Shown: positions 9,453-17,694 of the stretch, one piece after another | Numbering within the stretch: the stretch's first letter is position 1 | Layout: every line of letters begins with the position of its first letter | DNA from: an uncultured Clostridia bacterium | Lineage (GTDB): Bacteria; Bacillota; Clostridia; Lachnospirales; Anaerotignaceae | NCBI GenBank assembly: GCA_944377425.1 | Contig: CALWEX010000012.1 | Location: 1-64,000, forward strand | Direction: 5' to 3' | Length of the DNA stretch: 64,000 bases | Notes under the pieces: generated by a model | The model's input: only the letters and a program-made list of their open reading frames with translations | What the model was told of the DNA's origin: nothing | Databases searched by the model: none | Translations under genes and position numbers: made by a program

Positions 9453-10388
9453 ATGGACAGTAATGTTGCTCTGCTTATAGGACAGATGGAAATAATAGCC
9501 GCCCTTATGGTAATAGGCTTTTTTGAGCAGAAAGTTAGGCTTTTCAGTAATGAGCTTATAGACTCTTTTTCAACTATAATTTCAAAGCTTATACTGCCTC
9601 TTATGCTTTTAACGGTTATAGGCTCTATTTCAAGGCAGCAGCTTTTTTCATCTTGGGTATTTTTTGTAAGCTCTGTGGTGTGCTATATTATAGTAATAGC
9701 CATAAGCAAATTTTTAGCTGTATTTTTAGGGCCAAAAGAGCCTAAAAGAAGTATGCATGCTCTTTTAATGTGCTTTGGTAATTCCGGTTTTATAGGCATA
9801 CCCCTTATAGTAAGTATGTTTCCGGAAACGGCAGGCATTGCCGCTGCATCTTTTTCTTTGGTAGAGTCTACATATTACTGGGTAATAGGCCCGCTTCTTA
9901 TTAATAATGGCGAAAAAAAGAAAGGCATAGACTGGAAAAAGCTTGTAACACCTCTTACAATATCTATTTTGGCAGGACTTATAATAGTTCTGCTGGATTT
10001 GGATTTTCAGGGAACTGTTTTATGGGATACAATGACAGAAGTAGGCGGAACAAGCAAGTATTTTGCCAGTATTTATATAGGAATGACATTAGGCAGAATG
10101 GGTTTAAAAAGGCTTTTAAGCAACATGCGTGTGTTTTTGGCTGCGCCTTTTAAACTTGTTATATTCCCGCTTTTGGCATACTTTTTGTTTGGCAAAACAG
10201 GAATTATAACAGGGGATTTGCTTATTATGTTTATAATACTTTTTGCTACCCCTGCTGGAATGACACTGCCTATACTTTCCAAAATAGCTGGTCTTGACGG
10301 GGAATATTCTTCCGCCGGCTGTATGGTATCAACTGTTTTATGCCTTGTAACAATGCCTTTTGTAATTTGGCTTACAGGCATTATTTGA
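9453..10388 (+). CDS. AEC-family transporter, second of a tandem pair
   Basis: This 311-aa membrane carrier is a paralogue of the gene before it, with matching hydrophobic segments and spacing. It has the FGNSGFIGIPLIVSMFPE signature region (about residues 107-124). The ATG at 9453 follows TTTGGGGATA. The two copies differ throughout, so the duplication is old. They may form one heteromeric carrier, or take different substrates, or work in opposite directions (substrate in, product out). The hydratase begins 21 bp after this stop, so the three genes are probably one transcript. Confidence 0.85.
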   Translation: MDSNVALLIGQMEIIAALMVIGFFEQKVRLFSNELIDSFSTIISKLILPLMLLTVIGSISRQQLFSSWVFFVSSVVCYIIVIAISKFLAVFLGPKEPKRSMHALLMCFGNSGFIGIPLIVSMFPETAGIAAASFSLVESTYYWVIGPLLINNGEKKKGIDWKKLVTPLTISILAGLIIVLLDLDFQGTVLWDTMTEVGGTSKYFASIYIGMTLGRMGLKRLLSNMRVFLAAPFKLVIFPLLAYFLFGKTGIITGDLLIMFIILFATPAGMTLPILSKIAGLDGEYSSAGCMVSTVLCLVTMPFVIWLTGII

Positions 10389-10409
10389 TAAATGAAACGG
10401 AGGATTAAA

Positions 10410-12692
10410 ATGAAACTTTACGACACAGGAGTTTATGTTTTAAAGGGCAATAAAATTATAGAAGATAACGGTGAGGCTCTTAACCGTATAAAGGCCGAAA
10501 CCGGTAAAGACGTTACAAAAGAAAGCGCTTCTAAAGGTACAATGGCTTACAGAATACTTACAGGCCATAACACAAGCGGAAACGACAGCAAGCTTAAAAT
10601 TAAGTTTGACGCTATGGCAAGCCACGACATTACTTATGTAGGTATTGTGCAGACAGCACGTGCCAGTGGACTTGAAAAATTCCCTATTCCTTATGTACTT
10701 ACAAACTGCCATAACTCACTTTGTGCAGTAGGCGGTACAATTAACGAGGATGACCACCTTTTTGGTTTAAGCTGTGCTAAAAAATACGGCGGTATATATG
10801 TACCAGCTCATCAGGCAGTTATTCACCAGTATATGCGTGAAATGATGAGCGGTGTTGGCAAAATGATACTTGGTTCAGACAGTCATACTCGTTACGGTGC
10901 CCTTGGTACTATGGCTATGGGTGAAGGCGGTCCTGAGCTTGTTAAACAGCTTTTAAACAAAACTTACGATATTGACATGCCAGAAGTAATAGCTGTATAC
11001 CTTACAGGTAAGCCTGCGCCTTATGTAGGCCCTCAGGATATAGCCCTTGCTATTATAGGTGCTGTATTTAAAAACGGTTATGTTAAAAATAAAGTTATGG
11101 AATTTATAGGCGATGGTATAGCTAATCTTACAGCCGATTACAGAAACGGCATTGATGTAATGACAACTGAAACAACATGCCTTTCATCTGTTTGGATAAC
11201 AGACGATAATGTTAAACAGTGGTACGATGTTCACGGCAGAAGCGAAGATTTTAAATATCAGACACCTGATGACATAGCATATTATAACGGCATGATTTAT
11301 ATTGACCTTTCACAGATTAAGCCTATGATTGCTATGCCTATGCACCCAAGCAATGTATTTACAATAGACGATTTAAACGCTAACCTTGACGATATACTTA
11401 ACGAAATAGAAGTAAACTGCGCTAAACAGCTTGATAACGATACTGTAAAAGTATCTTTAAGGGATAAAGTAGTAAACGGCAGACTTATGGTTGAACAGGG
11501 TGTTATTGCAGGTTGTGCCGGCGGTACATACGAAAATATCTGCGCTGCAAGAGATATTATAAAAGGCCATTCTATAGGCTCTGGAGAGTTTGCATTAAGC
11601 GTATACCCAGCAAGCCAGCCGGTATTCCTTGGTCTTGTAAATAACGGTGCTATAAGCGATATTATGGTTTCAGGCGCAACAGTACGTTCTGCATTCTGCG
11701 GTCCATGCTTTGGTGCAGGTGATGTTCCGGCTAATAACTGCCTGAGCATAAGACACTCAACACGTAACTTCCCTAACCGTGAAGGCTCAAAGATTACAAA
11801 CGGCCAGATTGCAACAGTTGCCCTTATGGACGCAAGAAGCATTGCCGCTACAGCAGTAAACAAAGGTATGCTTACAGCTGCAAGCGAGGCTGATTTTGAG
11901 CTTACAAAGCCTTCATATTACTTTGATAAGACTGTTTATGAAAACAGATGTTATTTTGGTTACGGCAAAGCCGATGAAAGCGCTCCTTTAAGATTTGGTC
12001 CTAATATTACAGATTGGCCACAGATGTGTGCTCTTACAGATGATATGCTCCTTAAAGTTGTTTCTTATATAACAGACCCTGTTACAACAACTGATGAGCT
12101 TATACCTTCTGGCGAAACATCTTCATTCAGGTCTAACCCTCTTAAGCTTGCAGAGTTTGCTCTTTCAAGAAAAGACCCTGCTTATGTAGGCAGAGCAAAA
12201 GAAGTTCAGAAGGCAGAAAAAGCAAGAGAAGCAGGCGAAAATCCAGCTGAGGCTTTTGGCGAAATTAAAGGCGTTTATGATGTTTTAAAAGCTAACTTTA
12301 AAGACTTTGACGCTGATAAAACAGGTATTGGCAGCACAATTTATGCTGTAAAACCTGGTGATGGCTCAGCAAGAGAGCAGGCTGCAAGCTGTCAAAAAGT
12401 TTTAGGCGGCTGGGCTAATATAGCCAAAGAATATGCTACAAAGCGCTATCGTTCAAACCTTATTAACTGGGGTATGATACCATTTATAATAGACGAAACA
12501 CCTTTTGAAAACGGGGATTATATTTATATTCCTGATGTTAAAAAGGCAGTTGCTGACGGCGCAAGCCAGATGAAAGCATATGTTGTAAAGGATAACGCTG
12601 TTAAAGAGTTTGAAATCAAGCTTGGCGCCCTTACAGATGACGAAAAACAAATTATACTTGACGGATGTCTTATTAACTATTACAAACACTAA
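10410..12692 (+). CDS. Aconitase-superfamily hydratase, YbhJ-like
   Basis: This is a predicted [4Fe-4S] hydro-lyase of 760 aa. The start is ATG 10410, preceded by CGGAGG; an ATG 18 nt earlier has no site. The cluster ligands expected for aconitases are present: one Cys in [16 protein letters not shown] (about 368-372) and two in CGPCFGAG (about 434-437). The substrate-binding [10 protein letters not shown] segment is at about 157 and the C-terminal swivel domain is retained. Overall form matches the E. coli YbhJ branch rather than housekeeping aconitase or IPM isomerase, as far as I can judge. In E. coli ybhJ neighbours an anion symporter gene, ybhI; here it neighbours two AEC carriers. The natural substrate is not established. 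A strong terminator follows. Confidence 0.85.
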   Translation: MKLYDTGVYVLKGNKIIEDNGEALNRIKAETGKDVTKESASKGTMAYRILTGHNTSGNDSKLKIKFDAMASHDITYVGIVQTARASGLEKFPIPYVLTNCHNSLCAVGGTINEDDHLFGLSCAKKYGGIYVPAHQAVIHQYMREMMSGVGKMILGSDSHTRYGALGTMAMGEGGPELVKQLLNKTYDIDMPEVIAVYLTGKPAPYVGPQDIALAIIGAVFKNGYVKNKVMEFIGDGIANLTADYRNGIDVMTTETTCLSSVWITDDNVKQWYDVHGRSEDFKYQTPDDIAYYNGMIYIDLSQIKPMIAMPMHPSNVFTIDDLNANLDDILNEIEVNCAKQLDNDTVKVSLRDKVVNGRLMVEQGVIAGCAGGTYENICAARDIIKGHSIGSGEFALSVYPASQPVFLGLVNNGAISDIMVSGATVRSAFCGPCFGAGDVPANNCLSIRHSTRNFPNREGSKITNGQIATVALMDARSIAATAVNKGMLTAASEADFELTKPSYYFDKTVYENRCYFGYGKADESAPLRFGPNITDWPQMCALTDDMLLKVVSYITDPVTTTDELIPSGETSSFRSNPLKLAEFALSRKDPAYVGRAKEVQKAEKAREAGENPAEAFGEIKGVYDVLKANFKDFDADKTGIGSTIYAVKPGDGSAREQAASCQKVLGGWANIAKEYATKRYRSNLINWGMIPFIIDETPFENGDYIYIPDVKKAVADGASQMKAYVVKDNAVKEFEIKLGALTDDEKQIILDGCLINYYKH

Positions 12693-12700
12693 TAAATATC

Positions 12701-12732
12701 AAAACACCGCCTTTTTAAAGGCGGTGTTTTTT
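12701..12732. terminator. Terminator after the hydratase
   Basis: AAAACACCGCCTTT (12701-12714) and AAAGGCGGTGTTTT (12717-12730) are perfect arms followed by T's. The A/T flanks allow use from both strands. Confidence 0.85.
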
Positions 12733-12757
12733 ATGTTTTTATATTTAATTTTATGTA

Positions 12758-12967
12758 TTACGATTGACCAGAAACCTCAACAGGCATACTGTTTTCAATG
12801 GCTGTGCTTTTTGTTACTTCTTTATCGCCACACTCAGTGCTGTCTTTAAAATAAACATTGTAAACATACAGTTTAACAGTTTTAACAGTGTCTTCTATAA
12901 ACTGTTAAGAAATAGTATTTGACTGACCAGCACATATTTTTCCATTTTCTTTACATACAATATTAAA
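12758..12967 (-). pseudogene. Decayed coding fragment, unknown family
   Basis: On the minus strand an open stretch of 48 codons (12904 down to the TAA at 12758) has no start and reads like a protein tail: QFIEDTVKTVKLYVY, then a Cys/Asp/Lys-rich segment, ending PVEVSGQS. Directly upstream, in the same frame, an in-frame TAA (12905-12907) interrupts a further 20 codons that also look coding (GKICAGQSNTIS). No ATG with a ribosome site is present. The amino-acid mix and codon choice (ACA, GTT, AAA) match real genes here, so I read it as the remnant of the C-terminus of a larger, possibly surface, protein. I cannot name it. Confidence 0.35.
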
Positions 12968-12980
12968 TCAATATTTTTAA

Positions 12981-13040
12981 TTGTATAAGCATAAAATAGC
13001 CTATATAATTTATTTTACTATACTATATTTGCCTATACAA
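12981..13040 (+). promoter_or_regulatory. Promoter and possible operator of the XRE gene
   Basis: TTGTAT (12981-12986), 17 bp, TATAAT (13004-13009). TTGTATA at 12981-12987 is repeated inverted as TATACAA at 13034-13040, and GCCTATA occurs twice (12999-13005 and 13031-13037). The symmetry flanking the promoter would suit autoregulation by the XRE protein. Confidence 0.5.
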
Positions 13041-13076
13041 TTCAAGTAAAAATAAACTAGCTAGGTGGTTTTTGTT

Positions 13077-13412
13077 ATGGATTATTACAAAATAGGACAG
13101 CGTATAAGAAAATATAGAAAAGCAAATGGCTTGTCACAGGAACAGTTGGCGGAAAAAATAGGTATTTCTGTTACACATATGAGCCATATTGAAACGGGTA
13201 ATACAAAACTTAGCCTTCAAGTGCTTGTGGATATTACAAATGCACTTGATGTGCGCTCTGATGATTTGCTTACTGACAAAGTGTCTAATCGCGAAGTAGC
13301 TTTTGCTGAGCTAAACAAAACCCTTGAAAGCTGTACTTCTGACCAGCTTAAAATAATAGAAGATGTTGTAAAAGCAATAAAAATATCTCTTGAAAAATAT
13401 ACAAATAACTAA
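13077..13412 (+). CDS. XRE-family helix-turn-helix regulator
   Basis: This 111-aa protein is a DNA-binding regulator with a Cro/CI-type HTH at about residues 6-62 (IGQRIRKYRKANGLSQEQLAEKIGISVTHMSHIETGNTKLS). A helical tail of about 45 residues probably serves dimerisation. ATG 13077 follows AGGTGG. A GTG 12 nt upstream overlaps that ribosome site and is unlikely to be used. It is the first gene after a promoter with flanking inverted half-sites and lies 87 bp before a DUF454 membrane-protein gene, which it may regulate. No phage genes are nearby, so this is more likely a chromosomal regulator than a prophage repressor. Confidence 0.85.
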   Translation: MDYYKIGQRIRKYRKANGLSQEQLAEKIGISVTHMSHIETGNTKLSLQVLVDITNALDVRSDDLLTDKVSNREVAFAELNKTLESCTSDQLKIIEDVVKAIKISLEKYTNN

Positions 13413-13499
13413 AATATATACAGTTGATTTTTACGAATATAATTCTATAATAATAGTAAAACATATTTTGAAATTTAGTTTTTAGGAAGGTGCGGATAT

Positions 13500-13799
13500 A
13501 TGAAAATACTTTATATTTCCGGCGGTATTTTGTTTTTTTTACTGGGAGTTATAGGCCTTGTTATTCCCGTTGTGCCGCAGGTGCCTTTTTTTCTTTTAAG
13601 TGTATATCTTTTTTCAAAAGGCTCACCAAGGTTTGAAAAAAAGCTTAAAAGCACAAAAATTTATCAAAAGTATGTTTCAAAAATAACCGAGGAGCTTTCA
13701 ATCCATAAGTATATAAAGTATACACTTATGTTTTTGGTTATTGCTATTATTTTGGGTGCTGTTGTAACTACTTTAATCTATTTAAAAGGCGGTTTTTAA
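13500..13799 (+). CDS. DUF454 (YbaN-like) membrane protein
   Basis: This is a 99-aa integral membrane protein of the DUF454/YbaN family. The signature is the N-terminal GGILFFLLGVIGLVIPVVPQVPFFLLSVYLFSKGSPRF block (residues 10-47), with a Pro-rich turn between two membrane segments, followed by an amphipathic loop and a third segment near the C-terminus. ATG 13500 follows GGAAGGTG. The function of the family is not known. A terminator hairpin overlaps the stop codon, so the gene ends its transcript and is separate from the riboswitch operon that follows. Confidence 0.85.
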   Translation: MKILYISGGILFFLLGVIGLVIPVVPQVPFFLLSVYLFSKGSPRFEKKLKSTKIYQKYVSKITEELSIHKYIKYTLMFLVIAIILGAVVTTLIYLKGGF

Positions 13800-13827
13800 A
13801 GTTTATTTTTCAAAATCCGCCTTTTTC
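13784..13827 (+). terminator. Terminator overlapping the DUF454 stop
   Basis: AAAAGGCGG (13784-13792) pairs with CCGCCTTTT (13817-13825), followed by T's. The left arm lies inside the last codons of the gene. Confidence 0.75.
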
Positions 13828-13864
13828 TTTACATAATCATATTTTGGTATTATAATCAAGAACA

Positions 13865-13953
13865 GGCAGGGGTGCGCCGGTTTAAAGCTCGGCGCTGAGA
13901 GAGTCCCATTGAACCTGATGCGGGTAATTCCGCCGTAGGGAGCGCGTAAAGAT
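13865..13953 (+). promoter_or_regulatory. TPP riboswitch (THI-box)
   Basis: The conserved parts are all present in order: AGGGGTGC at the 5' side, CTGAGAGA (13895-13902), GAACCTGATGCGGGTAATTC (13911-13930) and CGTAGGGAGCG (13933-13944). This binds thiamine pyrophosphate. A terminator follows at once, so ligand binding should switch the ABC importer genes off. Confidence 0.97.
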
Positions 13954-13956
13954 TAG

Positions 13957-13985
13957 AGGACATTTCTGCCAATGTCCTTTTTTTG
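13957..13985 (+). terminator. Riboswitch-controlled terminator
   Basis: AGGACATT (13957-13964) pairs with AATGTCCT (13971-13978) and is followed by eight T's. It lies between the TPP aptamer and the first gene. Confidence 0.88.
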
Positions 13986-14008
13986 TTGCTTATTTTGGAG
14001 GTAACACA

Positions 14009-14761
14009 GTGTTAAAATTTGATAATGTAACATTTAAGTACGATTCAGATGATTATGAAATGATAAAAGGCCTGTCTTTTAATGTACAAGATGGGGAATT
14101 TATATCACTTATAGGTGCCAGCGGCTGTGGTAAAAGCACTGCTTTTAGACTTATAAACGGCTTGGAAAAACCGCAGAGCGGCAGTATAACAATAAACGGC
14201 ACACCTATAAAAGAACTTAAAAACTACAGCTCATATATGCCTCAAAAGGATTTGCTTTACCCGTGGCGCACTATAGAAAAAAATGTGTGTCTGCCTATGG
14301 AACTTAGGAAAGAAAGCAAAGAAAAAATGAAAAAGGCCGCCGAAGAAATTTTGGAAGAAGTAGGCCTTTTGGAGTATAGGAACAAATACCCAAGAGATTT
14401 ATCAGGCGGTATGCGTCAAAGAGTATCTTTTGCAAGGGCACTTCTTGCCGGGGCTAATTTGCTTTTGCTTGATGAGCCTTTTTCAGCTCTTGACTCCCTT
14501 ACAAGAATAGGCCTTCAGGAATGGCTTTTAACTGAATGGGAAAAACGAAAAAACACAATCCTTTTTGTTACCCATGACGTTGAGGAAGCTATATTTCTTT
14601 CACAAAAGGTTTTTGTAATTACCGATAGACCTATAACTCATTTTGAGGAATATGTGGTGCCGTTGGATTATCCGCGTAAAAGGGATGACTTAAAAAGAAG
14701 TGATATTATGGAGTTAAAAGAAGAACTTATTAAAAAATTAAGACAGGAGGAAGTGAAATGA
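14009..14761 (+). CDS. ABC transporter ATPase for thiamine or its precursor
   Basis: This is the ATP-binding subunit of a NitT/TauT/ThiXYZ-type importer, 250 aa. Walker A is GASGCGKST (about 36-44), the signature is LSGGMRQRVSFARA (about 131-144) and Walker B is LLLLDEPFSALD (about 150-161), with the switch His in VTHDVEEA. The start is GTG at 14009 after GGAGGT. The TPP riboswitch upstream ties it to thiamine supply; ThiZ is the closest role name, and the pyrimidine precursor HMP or formyl-aminopyrimidine is a plausible substrate. It overlaps the permease gene by 4 bp. No substrate-binding protein gene is present in the operon. Confidence 0.88.
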   Translation: MLKFDNVTFKYDSDDYEMIKGLSFNVQDGEFISLIGASGCGKSTAFRLINGLEKPQSGSITINGTPIKELKNYSSYMPQKDLLYPWRTIEKNVCLPMELRKESKEKMKKAAEEILEEVGLLEYRNKYPRDLSGGMRQRVSFARALLAGANLLLLDEPFSALDSLTRIGLQEWLLTEWEKRKNTILFVTHDVEEAIFLSQKVFVITDRPITHFEEYVVPLDYPRKRDDLKRSDIMELKEELIKKLRQEEVK

Positions 14762-15501
14762 AAAACAGACTGCCTTCTATTGTGCTTATAATTATAGTTT
14801 TAATTTTATGGCAGTTTATAGCATTTTTAATTAATGCGCCATACATACTGCCGTCACCTACAGAGATAGTAGCTAAAATTTGGGAATTAAGGCGCACGCT
14901 GTTTCTTGTTCAGCTGCCAGCTACAATGTCGGTTACAGTAATAGGCCTTTTAATTTCAATAGTTTTCGGTCTTGCTTTAGCCATAGTAATGGACATGAAC
15001 AAAAAAATAGCCGATGCCCTTTATCCTATTGTTATAGCATCACAGACAATACCTACAACAGCTATTGCACCACTTTTTGTGCTGTGGTTTGGCTATAGCA
15101 TATGGGCTAAGGTTCTGGTTACTATACTTATTACATTTTTCCCTATAACAATAACTGTTTACGATGGCTTTAGAGCAACAAAAAGGGAAATGGAAGAACT
15201 GCTTATTACATACGGCGCTTCAAAATGGGATATATTTTTTAAGCTTAAAATACCTTCAGCATTACCGCACTTTTTTTCAGCAGTTAAAATGGCTATACCT
15301 TTAAGTGTTATAGGCGCAGCCATAGCCGAATGGTTGGGTGCTCAAAGCGGTTTGGGATATTTTAGCAAACGAATGATGACTCAGCTGGATGGAGCAGGAG
15401 TTTTTGCTCCTATAGTTATTCTTTCCATAACGGCTATGATTTCAGTTGCAGTTGTAGGCGCTGTAGAAGAAAAACTTATTAAATGGCGAAAAGAAATTTA
15501 A
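14758..15501 (+). CDS. ABC transporter permease for thiamine or its precursor
   Basis: This membrane subunit, 247 aa with about six helices, partners the ATPase encoded just upstream. The BPD_transp_1 EAA loop is visible as EELLITYGASKWDIFFKLKIPSALP (about 147-171), the region that contacts the ATPase. The ATG overlaps the ATPase stop (ATGA), so the two are translationally coupled. The ThiX/SsuC family resemblance and the TPP riboswitch suggest thiamine-precursor import. A hairpin terminator follows directly, which shows that the operon ends with two genes and that a periplasmic-type binding protein is absent here. Confidence 0.87.
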   Translation: MKNRLPSIVLIIIVLILWQFIAFLINAPYILPSPTEIVAKIWELRRTLFLVQLPATMSVTVIGLLISIVFGLALAIVMDMNKKIADALYPIVIASQTIPTTAIAPLFVLWFGYSIWAKVLVTILITFFPITITVYDGFRATKREMEELLITYGASKWDIFFKLKIPSALPHFFSAVKMAIPLSVIGAAIAEWLGAQSGLGYFSKRMMTQLDGAGVFAPIVILSITAMISVAVVGAVEEKLIKWRKEI

Positions 15502-15506
15502 AAAAC

Positions 15507-15540
15507 AAGAACGGTTTTAAAAAGCCGTTCTTATTTTTTG
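15507..15540 (+). terminator. Terminator of the thiamine ABC operon
   Basis: AAGAACGG (15507-15514) pairs with CCGTTCTT (15525-15532), followed by ATTTTTT. Confidence 0.8.
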
Positions 15541-15718
15541 TGTATTTTTTTATTTTTATTTTATGACTTATTGGCTGAAGTGACGTAAATGTGCTGAAAT
15601 TTCATATTTTGTTCACATAGTTATAGTAAAATTCTAAGATATTAAGTATAATACTTAAGTTAAGGCAAAATTTTCTTTAATAAAAGCCGCTTTTGCGGCG
15701 TATATGGAGGGATAGGGT

Positions 15719-16819
15719 TTGATAGAAGTTAAAAACCTTGTTAAAAACTACGGCAAGTACGAAGCCGTAAAAGATATTTCTTTTAAAGTTGATACTGGTG
15801 AGGTTGTTGGCTTTTTAGGTCCTAACGGAGCCGGAAAATCAACTACAATGAATATTATTACAGGCTACATATCAGCAAGCAGCGGAGAAGTTTCTATTGA
15901 CGGTTTTGATATACTCAAAAACCCGAAAGAAGCCAAAAAACGTATAGGCTATCTTCCGGAAATTCCGCCTTTATACATGGATATGACCGTAACAGAGTAC
16001 CTTAATTTCGCCGCTGATTTAAAAGGTGTTAAAAAAGCCGAAATTAAGCCTATGCTGGACGACATAATGGAAAAAATCAAAATAACCCATGTTTCACATA
16101 AGGTAATTAAAAACCTTTCAAAAGGTTACAGACAGAGGGTAGGCCTTGCGCAGGCCCTTGTTGGCTATCCTGAAGTGCTTATACTTGATGAGCCTACAGT
16201 AGGCCTTGACCCTAAACAGATTATAGAGATAAGAGATGTTATTAAAGAGCTCTCAAAGAGCCATACAATAATTTTAAGCTCTCATATACTTTCGGAAGTA
16301 AGTGCGGTATGTAACAGAGTAATTATTATTAATAAAGGCCGCCTTGTGGCTTCCGGTACACCGGATAGACTTTCTGAAAGTCTTAGTCAGGATAGATTTA
16401 AAATCAAGCTTAAAGGCGACAGGGAAAGCATTATTAATGCTTACAAATCCGACAGTTCTTTCAGCACTGTTGAGGAAAGCGAAACAACAGAAGAAGGCAC
16501 AACAGACCTTATTGTTGAAGGTGTATCAGGCGTTGATACAAGAGAAGCTGTGTTTGATAATGCAGTTAAAAATGGATTTAAACTGCTTATGATTAAGTCC
16601 GAAAAACTTTCTCTTGAGGAAGTATTCCTTCAGGTTACTGAAAACGAGAATTTCAGTTTAGATGATTTTTCAAACAGCACAGCACAATCCAGCGATTTAG
16701 CAGATAATAACGAAAGTGCTGAAAATACATCTGAAGCTGAAGAAATAGAACAGGTAATAGAAAATACCGAGCCGGAAAAAGATATTAACGAAACAAACGG
16801 GGAGGCTGATGAAAAGTGA
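15719..16819 (+). CDS. ABC-2 type transporter ATPase, Gld-like
   Basis: This is the ATP-binding subunit of an ABC-2 exporter (GldA/CcmA class), 366 aa. Walker A is GPNGAGKST (about 38-46), the signature is LSKGYRQRVGLAQA, Walker B is LILDEPTVGLDP. It starts with TTG at 15719, seven bases after GGAGGG. A small GCCGC-TTTT-GCGGC hairpin lies just before the ribosome site. Two features are unusual. The region after residue 220 is a long extra domain, and the last 50 or so residues are a low-complexity acidic tail rich in Glu, Asn and Ser. The GTG of the permease overlaps the stop by 4 bp. It is the first gene of a four-gene operon. Confidence 0.88.
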   Translation: MIEVKNLVKNYGKYEAVKDISFKVDTGEVVGFLGPNGAGKSTTMNIITGYISASSGEVSIDGFDILKNPKEAKKRIGYLPEIPPLYMDMTVTEYLNFAADLKGVKKAEIKPMLDDIMEKIKITHVSHKVIKNLSKGYRQRVGLAQALVGYPEVLILDEPTVGLDPKQIIEIRDVIKELSKSHTIILSSHILSEVSAVCNRVIIINKGRLVASGTPDRLSESLSQDRFKIKLKGDRESIINAYKSDSSFSTVEESETTEEGTTDLIVEGVSGVDTREAVFDNAVKNGFKLLMIKSEKLSLEEVFLQVTENENFSLDDFSNSTAQSSDLADNNESAENTSEAEEIEQVIENTEPEKDINETNGEADEK

Positions 16820-17679
16820 AAGCCATTTATAAAAGAGAAATAAAGATGTATTTTTCATCTATGATTGGATATGTATTTATAGCCTTTTTTGTGCTTATAA
16901 CAGCTGTGTATTTTTCTTTGCAGAATATACTGTCTTTAAGCCCTGACTTTCAGTATGTTTTCAGCTCAGTTATAATGATGTTCCTTATACTTGCGCCTAT
17001 GCTTACAATGAGGCTTTTGTCTGAGGAAAAGAAGCAGAAAACAGACCAAATGCTTTTAACATCGCCTGTTAGCATACCGGCTATAGTTTTAGGCAAATAT
17101 CTTGCGGCAGTAACAGTGTTTTTAATTTCACTTGTTATAACAGGTATATTCCCTATAATACTTTCGTTTTTCGGCACAGTTGCTCTAGCGCAGATTTTAG
17201 GTTCTTACATAGGTTTTTTCCTTTTAGGCAGTGCTTTTATAGCAGTAGGACTTTGGATTTCGTCTATAACTGATAACCAGATAGTTTCAGCTGTTGCTAC
17301 ATTTGTGGCTGTATTCCTTTTGCTCATGGTAGAAACAATTGTGTCAGCAGCTTCTGGCTCAGAGAGCTTTTCGCTTATGTTTGCTGGCGTTATAGCGCTT
17401 CTTATAGCCCTTTATGTATATTACAATACAAAAAATACTGAAGTTTCAATAACTGTGTTTATTATAGAGGCCGCAGTGCTTCTTGTTCTTTATTTTGTAA
17501 AAAGAAGCATATTTACAGGCCTTGCAGGAAAATTTGCAATGATGTTTGCCGTTCTTACACGGTTTAACAGCTTTGCTATGGGGCTTCTTGATATATCTTC
17601 TATTGTTTACTTTATTTCATTCATAGCTGTATTTTTGTACTTTACTATACGCGTGATTGAAAAAAGAAGATGGTCTTAA
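16816..17679 (+). CDS. ABC-2 permease, GldF-like
   Basis: This six-helix ABC-2 permease has 287 aa. It has the characteristic start (MKAIYKREIKMYFSS followed by a long helix) and the LLSEEKKQKTDQMLLTSPVS coupling segment (about 68-87) seen in GldF/NosY-type permeases. The GTG start overlaps the ATPase stop. With the ATPase it should form a membrane complex moving an unknown substrate, or acting mechanically on the envelope. Downstream are a GldG-like and a DUF4340 protein, an arrangement common in Bacteroidota and Clostridia. In non-gliding bacteria this set has no settled role. Confidence 0.87.
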   Translation: MKAIYKREIKMYFSSMIGYVFIAFFVLITAVYFSLQNILSLSPDFQYVFSSVIMMFLILAPMLTMRLLSEEKKQKTDQMLLTSPVSIPAIVLGKYLAAVTVFLISLVITGIFPIILSFFGTVALAQILGSYIGFFLLGSAFIAVGLWISSITDNQIVSAVATFVAVFLLLMVETIVSAASGSESFSLMFAGVIALLIALYVYYNTKNTEVSITVFIIEAAVLLVLYFVKRSIFTGLAGKFAMMFAVLTRFNSFAMGLLDISSIVYFISFIAVFLYFTIRVIEKRRWS

Positions 17680-17694
17680 AAGGAGGCGCTTAAG

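Noticed and set aside
11297-11863. Open frame of 188 codons on the minus strand inside the YbhJ-like hydratase gene
   Set aside because: It is antisense to a gene with strong motifs, has no ribosome site, and its composition is the mirror of the sense codons.
13077-13412. Prophage repressor
   Set aside because: The XRE protein is alone, with no integrase, phage structural gene or attachment repeat nearby.
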